From Chromera velia (taxonomy: Eukaryota; Sar; Chromeraceae): 64,000 nt of DNA. Below, one piece after another: positions 44,601 through 55,590 of the stretch (position 1 is the first letter of the stretch; each line of letters begins with the position of its first letter). A model generated the notes under the pieces. It ran no database searches. It was not told where the DNA came from and was given only the letters and a program-made list of their open reading frames with translations. A program made the position numbers and the translations under genes. Location: positions 5,001 through 69,000 of the forward strand of contig JAHBMJ010004262.1 in NCBI GenBank assembly GCA_018398765.1. The letters are read 5' to 3'.

Positions 44601-47600
44601 ATGCACTGCGGATATGAAATGCGGAGTTTGTGGTGCCTTTTGCTCGCAGTCTCCATGCTGTGTTGCCTGTTCTGCGATATCCCAGGTAGGTCTGCTGCGT
44701 CCAGCGTGCATTGTGTTGTGGATGTAGAGGGACATTTGCTTTACCTGTGTAGCATGGGTGTAAGGCTCTGCTCAGTTTGGACATTGGTTCTCGGGATACT
44801 TGTATGCGGAAAAGCTTTCTTTCAAACTTGCTTCTACATATATATATATATATATATATATGCATGTTTGAAGCTGTCAGTTTTCAAACGAGCCTAGAAA
44901 GGTTTCACCACGCATGTGTTTGCATCTGCACCCTTCTTGTATTCTTCATTCAAGTGACATGGCTGACCGTCACAGTCCGTCCATCAGATGAAAGTGCATG
45001 CAGTGCTTGCTTCATTTGCATGCATGGTTTTGGGGGCACAATCGTCCCGAGCTCATCACACAAGACTGCATGGAGATCAGACCAATTAAAAAGTGAAGCA
45101 GTGAGGTGCATTGGTTCATGTATGTCTCATTGGGCTGCTTTATTATGATGAGACTTTAGCTCTTCTATCTCACTTTCCCCCAAAATGTCCGCAGGGGCAC
45201 ACGGTGACATGAGCGTACTGGGACTGCACCACTCCCTGCTTCTCAGCAAGTCAGGAGGTGTGTATGCGAGTGGAAGGAACGACTTTGGTCAGTTGGGGGT
45301 CGGTGACACGGTGCACAGGAGAGATTTCACACGCATCTCTGGCATTTGCAACGCGGTGTCGGCCTGCGTTGGACTGCGGCACTCTCTGGTGCTGGAGGAG
45401 AACGGAGAAGTCAAGGCGTTCGGGTCCAATGACGCAGGGCAGCTGGGGGTGGGGGAGTCGGTGGATCAGCTGGAGACGCCTCGGACGGTCACGGTGGAGG
45501 GTGCATCGTCTCTTGTGGGGGTTGCCTGCGGGCGTCGTTTCAGGTGGGTGAAGGGGTGTCGGTCTGTCTGATTAGAATTCTGTAGGTGCATTGCTGTGTT
45601 GGTCTGTGAGTCTGTGGATGGGTTTTTCTCATTTCGAATGAGAGAGTGAAGGAGAGAGGTGGTTTATGTGTCTGTTTTGCAATGTAGCTGAAGAAGGGAC
45701 AATGTGCACAACGGATACACACACACTCTCATTCCCTGATGCAATGCAGTATGGTGTGGGACACGGAAGGTAGATTGTTTGGCTCGGGCACCAATGTGCT
45801 CGGTCAGATGGGAGACGGCACCTCGGGAGACGGCACAGAGAAGTTTCGTTTCGCACAAGTCACAGAGGGAGGCCTCTCGTCGGAAAGGGTGATTTGGGCA
45901 ACAGCAGGAAGCACCCATGTTTTGGCTTTGTGCGCTTCTGGGAGTGTGTTTGCTTGGGGGTCGAATTTGAATGGGCAGTTGGGACTGGGGGACAATGGTC
46001 CTGACGTGCCTTTGAGTGCGACTCCCGTAGAAATGTCGTCCCCTTACGGCCCCATCATAGTGGCTGAATTGTCAGCAGGAGAGTCGACGTCATTCGTCAG
46101 AGCTGCAAATGGGGAACTGTATGGGTGGGGGTCCGATGAGTTTGGGCAGATGTGTCAGGGGACAACGGCTTACGATAGGAAATCCCCTGTGTTGATTGCG
46201 ACAGGGGTGATGCAGGCGGTCGGTGGGCGTGACCATGTTCTGTTTCAAAAATCTGACGGCACCCTTTTCGGGTGCGGGCGCAATCACGTGGGGCAGTTGG
46301 GGCTCAGTGCTTCGACGACGTTTATCTCCTCTCAGACGGTCATTCCAATTCCTGGGGGGTCGTCGGTGACGTCTCTGATGAAGTCGGGACCTCTGGGGGA
46401 CGCCTCCATCGTTCTCACTCCCTCTCCGGTTGTCTTCGGACAGAATGAGTACGGGAAATTAGGGACGGGGATGAACGCGACTGAGTTCACGCCTCGGGCT
46501 TTGAAAGGTCAGCATTGAAACCGGGAAGGGAAGAGTAGCAAGCCAATTGGTGATTGGCAGTGTGAAAATTCACCCAGTCAGAACATTTCAGGCGAGAATC
46601 TGTCGACACACGAGCGTTCGAGAGTAACTGTTTCGAAAAGGGAAAATGCGAAGCTAGTCAGTCATCACTGCACCAATCGTCACCCGGAGCCGAGTTATCC
46701 CGTCTGCCCTTGTTTGTTTTGATCAGATCTCTGTTGTCTGCTGCAGGCATTGGTAGCGACACCTGCACCTCCGTGCCTTCTTCCTGTGCCCCCAACGCTG
46801 AGACAAATTCGAGTGCCTTAGGGGTGCGGCACTCTCTCCTTCTGAGCAAGACGGGAAGCGTGTATGCGAGTGGAAGGAACGACTTCGGTCAGTTAGGCTC
46901 AGGCGATGAGGTCAGTAGCAATGTGTTCAAGAGAGTTCTTGGCGTCTGCAATGCTGTGTCTGCCTGTGCGGGGTTTCGGCACTCTCTGGTGCTGGAGGAG
47001 AACGGAGAAGTCAAGGCGTTCGGGTCCAATGACGCAGGGCAGCTGGGGGTAGGGGAGTCAGTGGATCAGCTGGAGACGCCTCGGACGGTCACGGTGGAGG
47101 GTGCATCGTCTCTTGTGGGGGTTGCCTGCGGGCATCGATTCAGGTGGGTGGGCCCCTCTCTGGGTACGTGGGCGTGTGATGAATGCTGCGTCGTCATTTT
47201 GTTTTACTTACATACAGACAGAGTGTTTGGATTCTTTTTTCTCAGGCAGAAGGATTGGATCGACACACAGACAGACGGACGGGCACAAAGATAGAGGGAC
47301 TCTTTGAAGGACAGGCAGGCGTGTGAGCTGCTTTTTGGTTGAGGCTTTCAATGTGGTCTTCTTTTCACTTGCGCCTTTTTCCTCCGTGGTCGTACCTCTT
47401 GTTGGCTGCTCTCACTGCGTTGTGCGTGAATAGCTGGCGAACAAAAGGGGCCCATGCTAGAACGATAGGATGACGCACGGTAGCGGGGCCATTTGTTTGT
47501 GCACTTCTCTACCAGGGCTTTTGATTTTTTTCTTTTGATATTGGCTGTGAGTGCATGCAGTCTGGTATGGGACTCTGAAGGCAGAGTGTTCAGCACTGGG

Positions 47601-49424
47601 GAGAACTCTGTGGGGCAGCTCGGAAACGGCACCTGGGGGTCTGGGACGGAGAAGTCGTCCTTCATGAGGGTGACGGCAGGGGGGTTGTCGGCAGAAAGAG
47701 TTGTAGCAGCAGCCACAGGAAGCGATCACGCGCTGGTTCTTTGCGATTCTGGGAAACTTTTTTCGTGGGGGGGGAACGACCATGGGCAGTTGGGACATGG
47801 GGACACAACAGATAGGTCAGTTCCCACTGAAATGACCTCGGCGTCTTCAGCAGCGAGGATCTCTGAGATTTCTGTGGGGTCCTTGTCTTCCTTGGTGAGG
47901 ACTGAGGACGGGGAGGTATATGGGTGGGGGTGGGACACTCACGGGCAGATGTGCCAGAGGTCGACGAGCATCTCGAGAACGAGCCCGGTGCTCATTGCAA
48001 CTGGGGTCACGGAAATGGTGGGGGGGCGTAGTCATACTTTATTGAAAGTAACTAACGGGACAGTTTTCGGGTGTGGGCGCAATCACGTGGGGCAGTTGGG
48101 GCTCGGTGCTTCGACGACGTTTGTCTCCTCTCCGACGGTCATTCCAATTCCTGGGGAGTCGTCGGTGACGTCTCTGATGAAGTCGGGACCTCTGGGGGAC
48201 GCTTCCATTGTTCTCACTCCCTCTCCGGTTGTCTTCGGACAGAATGAAGACGGACAGTTGGGCACAGGAGCAAACAGTGCTGAGTACACACCGAAAGCTC
48301 TGGCAGGTGCGGTGAACTAGAAGAGGAGAAAGGAAGGACAGAGTACTCATTTTTCTTTTGGCATCTCAGATAGCATATGGTTTCGTCGGTACTGATGTCA
48401 TGCTGAAAAGGATGTCATGGGGTGAGATTTGAAACTGCACTGCGCTGGCGTGCCATTTGATTCCAGGCCTGAAACCTCAGTTGGTTTGAAGAAAAGGGGA
48501 ACAAACAGATTTGCAAGAAGGAAGGGGGAATCTAGAGATCTATTTTGGTGATTGAAAGCGTTTCTATGGAATTAAAGGGGTCTATGGACTTCTTCAGTGA
48601 AACGAAAGGAAGCAACAAATCGCCATCGCCCGTTGAGACATGTAAAGCATTCGCTAGATGACTCTTTTCTCCGCCTCTCTCTTCTTCTCTGTCTTTACTG
48701 GTCTGTCTGCATGTGGCCCTTTTTACGTGCTTGCATGTGGCCCTTTCGTTTGACTGGCTGCCCCTCTGCCTTTCTGCTTCCCTCCCCCATCTTCCCTCCT
48801 CTCTCTCTCTCCTTTCGTGATCTGTCTGTTTCTATCCACACATTTCTCCATTTGTGCAGGAATCGAGCAGACTGTCTGTGCCCCTGTCAACGAGACGTGT
48901 AGTGCCAACGCCAGGTGTCTCCAGGGATACGAGGTGTCTCAGTGCATTTGCAACATGGGTTTTGTCGGCACGGGCAGTCTTTGTGGTCAGTCACTAGGCC
49001 CAAACATGACAAATCTCAAAATAAAATTTATGTCTGCCTCAGAGTGGGGCAGTGGGTGGGGAATGGAGAAGTCGGCACAAAAGGCCGTTGGTGCTGCAGA
49101 GGTGCAAGGCTGCGGAGTGCCATGCAGACCTCACTTTACAGCAAAAAGTGTGGATGATTACACGTACGCAGCACTCTCTGACTATTGATAAAATGCCTGT
49201 GCAGTTGGCTGTCCGCTTCCGCCCCTAACGGTTGGCACCGATGAACGGGAAAACTTTGCAACGCTCTCATATAACGCGGACGTCTTCAACGTGTACAGAT
49301 CGACCAATGACCTGAACGGCCAGGTTCGGATCAGCTCTGTCCCCTTCTCTGGCATGGGACTGCACGTCGAGACGGGGCCCTTTGTGTGTCTCACCTCCGT
49401 CACTGTTGAAGGTGTGTGTGCCTG

Positions 49425-49456
<32 letters not shown>

Positions 49457-49642
49457 CCCGCTCTTTCGATTGATTTGTAAACCATCAAACAACCTGCAGT
49501 TTTCTTTCTGGCAGTCTGGGTCTCTGCTCCGCCCTGGTCTTGCTCGATGGAGTTTTAATTGGGTCACGGCGTTTCGCAGAAGTGCAGATTTGGGATTTTT
49601 GTTTCTTCCAGCCCACAACTGGAGTTCTCTCCCCCCTCCCTG

Positions 49643-49677
<35 letters not shown>

Positions 49678-52600
49678 GTGTGTGTGTGTTTGTGTCCCTG
49701 AGACACTGTTTGAATGCAGATAGGGAGGCCCCTCTTCTCGTCTGCCCCGGCCAACAGACTTTGAACAAGACCAGAGACCAATTTCCCCTCGCATCCTACC
49801 CTGGGTTGGTGGACATAAGGGACAATGTTGACCGGAACCTGCCCCACACATTCAGCCTGCAGAACAACACCAGACTGGAGGGAACAGTGACCACAGTGGT
49901 GGCCAGAGCGACCGACAGCAACGGAAACACGGGCTCGTGCACCTTCATCATCGTTGTGGACGAATGCCCTGCCAACTCGATCCGAGAGACTGAGACTGCT
50001 CCATGTACTTGCAAGTAAGTCGATCACAAGGTCTTGCTTATTCGACACTTCGTTTCAGGAACACTAAGTGCGTCTCCATGCGGTCGCCCGTCAATCAGAA
50101 ACAAGTGCGTCTAGTGATCAAGCCGGACGGATGTCTCGGTGTGACGACTTCTCTGACATGGTAGTCAAACGAATAAAAAACGTCCTTCTGACCTTTGTGA
50201 ACACAAACAGGAAATCAGCAGTGCTGACACCTTGCACTCATGCCTCGGTTGCGTCCGCAGATGCGTTCGTTGTTCTGCAACTTACTGAATGGTTTTGCTC
50301 TTCGTCCTTCCGTACGTTAAATCTTTTTGGCTCCGTGACTGCATGTGACGATGGGCCTGATTGATTGCAGCGCAGGATTCTTTCGGGAGTCTGAAAATCC
50401 GGTCATCTGCAGAGAGTGCGGGCCGAATAGGGTCAGCCCGGCAGGGAGCGTGCATCCGCGGGAGTGCATATGCGAGAAGGACTTCTACTTCGTTCGCGAC
50501 AGTTCCTTTGAAACTTCGGGGGGGATCAGTGGGGAGGAAAAGGAGCGACGAGCTTTCGTCAACGGCATCTGTCAGAAATGTCCAGGCAACAGCTTCAGTG
50601 AACAGGGGAGCATACACCCTTCTTCATGTCGGTGCACCGAGGGATTTTACTTTGTCCCTGAGCGCCTTTCTGGCACAGGCATCGAGCTTGGAACAGAGGA
50701 AGAGAAATGGGAAGCGTTTGCACGAGGCAGCTGCCAAGCGTGTCCCGAAAACGCTGTGTGTGACGGAAATATCACCATCCTCACAGAGCTTCTGCCGGCT
50801 TTCACCAATCTTTCCCGCCGCTTACAAGCGCCCTCCTCTCTTCCAGGAGACGTTCTAAATCCCCCGGGGCTGCCCCTCTCGCAGCAGCAAGTTTTCGAGT
50901 TGCAGACGCACACACGGCCGAGACCAAGAGACGGGCATTCCCTCACGAAGAGATACCCAGACGCCAGGGTACTCGAGTGTCCGATTGTCGAGACGTGCTT
51001 CGAAGATCAGCAGTGGACTTACCAGATGGAGGAACCGGGAACAAAGTGCAGAGAGGGAATGACAGGGGTAGGTGGCACCCTGGGTGGGTGGGCATGTGAA
51101 AGAGATTGCTCTCTCTCGTCTCTTGAATCTAAAGTCTCGCCTCCATGTCGTAGAACTTTCCTTCTCCAGCCCCTCGTCTGTCATTCTCCTTGCCTTCCTC
51201 GGTTCCTGTATGTTTGCTTTTCTGATCTGCTCTTTCTTCCTCAATCTCTGATTGTCTGCCGACAGGGAGAAGGATCCTTGGCGGAGCCCCTTTGTGTTTC
51301 TTCTGCCTCCTTTCTTTCTCAATCTGCGGCTCTCTTGATGATCCAATTTGATTCTGAATTCTGCAGCCCCTCTGTAGCTTTTTTTTTTTTTTTTGGTAAA
51401 TTCTGCAGCCTCTCTGTAGCGAGTGCGCTCCTGGATGGCGATCCGTCTACCGTGACCTTCGCTGCTTCCGCTGCTCGCCCTACATGCTGGTGAATATCAT
51501 TCTGCTCGTTGCGGCGTTCGTTTGTATGGGATTTGTGGTTGCCTTCTACACGCGGGAACACAAGGGCGCCCTTGCGGACGAAGTGATGCCAACCTTCAAG
51601 GTGCTCATCAAGACGCTCTTCTTCCTGATCACCGCGCCATCTACCCTGAGTGCATTCCCAGTGCAGTCGGTGCTCAGCAGGTACATGGGAACGGGGCTGT
51701 CCTTCTTACAGCATACAGTGGGAACGGAGGGGGTTTCCTTTCCTTTACAAGGACAATCGTTCCGAGCCTGTTGACCAACATTTCAAAGTGTTGCATTTTC
51801 TCGTGGTTCTCTTCTTCAAACGAGACCGATAGAGAAGCGGTAAATGGCCCTGCCGTGAGGGCAATGGAGAGAAAACAGTAGAGACCGGGGACTGGGCATT
51901 GAGTCAGAGCCGTCCCACCTGGCCGGTGTTTTTCTTTCAACTCAAAAAGCGTTTTTTTTTTACTATTATTAATGGGACCGGCCTCACGAGTTCGTGAAAG
52001 ATCGGAGACTTTCAGTAGAAGTTCATTTGAACATTATCTCTAGTGAAAAAACAAACAAACATGCAAAGAGCGTGTCCCAATCAACGGATGGTTGGCGAAA
52101 ACAGTTGTATTGAAACATTCTTCACCGTTTTTCTTCCCACAAAGTTAGTTTCCCCCCTTTATGCATTCCTTTTCACCATAGGAGCAGAAAATGGCGTCTA
52201 CGCTAGGCATTGGGGCTCTGCTGTTGTGCGTGAATGCTTGTTCATGTGCATGTGTGTATGTACTGCAGGTACAGTGAGGAAGAAGTTGAAAGCACGCTGC
52301 AGAATGTTGACGTGGCCGCCGTGATGAAAGTCGTACTCGTTCAGCTTCCCTCTGTCGGTCAGTTCTTCTCCGTCCGTTGTTTTCTCGTCGAAAGTTTGGG
52401 GTCCCTCGGACAGGAGCAGGAGTCGGCCTTCTACTTCTCCACCATTCTCACTCGGGCCCTCATCCCCTTCCTCCTCTGGCTGTTCATCATGGCAGTCTTG
52501 CTGGTCGTGGGCCTCCTTCTGGTGGCGGTGCGCTCGTTCAGGAAGGTTCCTCGAGGAGAACTGGAGAGGCAAAGAACTCACAGGGTGAGTAGGTGGAAGG

Positions 52601-55519
52601 GTGGATTTTTCTTTCTTCCCTTCTTTTGGGGTTTTGCAGATTAAAGAAAGGCTAGATTTACTCACGTTTTATTTTCTGGGTGGAAAGAAATTCGGATGGA
52701 CCACACCTCTCGTGAGTGGTCGGGTGAGTCGATGGGCAATGAACGTATTCATCGGCATCGCTTTCCTTACAGATGGTGTTTGCTGGATGGACTGATGAGT
52801 GAACTTGATGTATGGATCGATGGATGGATGCAGACTGTAATGTGGAGTCAGTTGGGGGACGTTGAGAGGTCCCGAGAGATTCGGAGACTTCGAGAGAGGG
52901 CGGACGAGGCCGACTGGGGGATTCTGCACTTGGGGGTGGTCAGGGAGCAAATGGATGAATTTCGAAGGGACAGGTATGCACTGGATGGAAGCAACGGCGC
53001 GCCAGGGAGAATGTCAAGCTTTGGAAGTGAGATCAACGAAAGAGAGACCGAGACAGAGACAGAAACACAACAAGAGAGGAGAAAAGCGAGCAAAAAGAAA
53101 AAAGAGAAGAAGAGAAGAACAAAAGAGAGCGAGACTGATCGTGATGGTCCACTGCTGACCAAATGGATCCGTCTCTGGCTTTCTGTGGTTCCTCCTGTCT
53201 TCCACGCAAGTGCGACGGTGTTCGTTGTCCTGTATCTCATCAGCTACGAACAGGTGCTGGAGACTCTCTACGACGCTCTGGCATGCGACTCCATTGGGGG
53301 TATGGAGGCTCCCAGATTCCTCAGCGCTCCCTCGATTAAGTGCGACTCTGCCAACGGACTCTGGGAGCTGACCCTTTTGTTGCTGGTCTTCCTGTACTGC
53401 GCTGGGATCCCTCTTGGACTTCTCACAGTGGCAGTAGTTTGGAGACTGCACAGAGAGAGAGTTCGACTGAGGCAGCCGGAAGGGTTGGTAGGAGAAGGTC
53501 AGGCGGTGCTTGCAGGGCACAGATGGCCTCGGGTGTCGGATGCGGCATTGACAGACAGCATGAGGAGGGAGAGGCTGCTTCAGGTGTTCTCATTTGCACT
53601 CGGGGGGTACAGAGACGAATTTTTCTTTTGGGAAGTGGTGATCATCTTGGAGAGACTCCTGACGACATTCATCGTCTCGTACACATACAGAATGACGGGG
53701 AACTCGAGAGCTGCTCTGCTCTTCCTTCTCATCATCGCAATCGTGTTCCTCAGCCTGCAGGCGGCCTTCAAACCATTTCAGGTGCATGGGGAGTGGGGAA
53801 GAGTCGGTGGGTGGAGGGGAAGAAAAGGGAGGGCAGAGAAAAGCCATCGAACCATCCTTTCCACTTCTGTGTTTCCTTTGAGGAAAGACTTGTGCAGGCT
53901 CGTGTTTCTCCTTCTTTCATTTTGCACAACGCACACTGGGAAGTGCATAGTCCGCACTGTTTCTTCTGGCCATACATGAAAATTGAAGGGAGATTTCTGT
54001 GGCTCGTTTGCGCCTGCAGGAGAGGGGCAGGGACATCATGAACACTGCCGCATACTGGTCGCAGTCTGCATGGGTCCTCACTCTGGCTCTCTACTCAGTC
54101 AGTCAGTGATTCAGCCTCCTCCGTTGGGGTGCTCTGGCTAAATCCACATGCATGAAAAACCTCTCTCCATTCTTTCTTTCCCTTCTTCAATTGTCCTGTC
54201 TGTTTCGCTATTTGTCCCGTCGTTTTGTCTGATTGTACACTTATATGCTTTTGTCTTTGTTTCTTTCTTTATGTCTTTCTTTGTTTCTTTCTTTCTTACT
54301 TCTCATCTTGTTGGTTCTGTCCATGAAGGGAAGGGGGGAAAAGAGAAAACACATGCTCTGTCAGTCTGTCTGCCTGCCTACCTGCTTACCCTGCCCTCCC
54401 TTCTCTCTGTCTGTGTATCAGTCTATCAGTCTGTCTGTCTTTCTTCCTGTAGATGCAGTGGATCTGTCGGTCTCTGTTCTTACACGAATCAAAGAGAAAG
54501 TAGGCAAGGCCTCTTCGCTCATCCATCCTACGCATCGTTGAGTATGTGCAGTCTCTGCAAGCACGCACGTGTGTGTATGCTTGGCTGAGAGAGAGAGCGT
54601 GAATGCATGCAGGTCCCGGTGATTTTCCCTGTGAGCTTGAGTGTGGATCTTCTGTTCATTTTTTTGGCCCTCCTTCCTGTGACATCCGCAGTTGCGTGGT
54701 CAGTCACGAGAGAGAATGCTTGTTCGGTGAGCGTTTGAGCATTTGGCAGACAGATTGATTAAGTGACTGATCTTGCAAATCGTGATCCTCTCAGTCACCG
54801 TGCTTGATTTTATCTTGCTCATGGAGTCTTTCTGTTCTCCAGAAGAAAGTGTGAGCTTGATTATCCCTCGTTTGAGTCCTCCCTCTGTTTTTTTCGTCCA
54901 CACAGAAACACGAAATTTCAAAACTCCTCTTCGAAATTGATGTCTTCTTTTGCTTTTGTTCCACGGAGGCAGGACGGCGCTTCAGATTCTCCGTGAGGGA
55001 CTCGTGTACTACTCCTTCTCTCTGCACCAGGAGGAGGAGGAGGTCCCTCGGTCGGCCTGCTGCTGGAGAGTGAAAACAGTCGTTCGAAGCTTGCGGGAGA
55101 GGGCCCGCTTGGCACTTTTGTGGGCAGTACAAACGGCTGAGAGCAGAAGAGTCAGAGTCGCTGTGGTCATCTCTTCCTTCGCAGAGCTGCCTAAGAGCCC
55201 CCAGAGTCGAAACCTAACGATGACAGTCAGGAGGACTCGGGGTCAGTGTTTCGAATTTTTTCGACTTCTTCTTCTGAGGAACGTAGTAAAGACAGACAAA
55301 TTATTGCAGTCATTCACGCACTCCCTCCACGGTCATCAGCTGTCGGGACTCTCACAATCAGAAAGCTTGTACCCTTGTCGAACCCTTCAGATCACAAGCT
55401 TCGCGATTCCTCCAGCCTTGCTGTTTTCCTTTTCTCTGTCTAGATGCAAGTTCACTGATCGATGCAGTCTGATTGATCGTTGGTGGGCTCTGCTCTCTGC
55501 GTTCCTCTCTCTCTCCATG

Positions 55520-55590
<71 letters not shown>

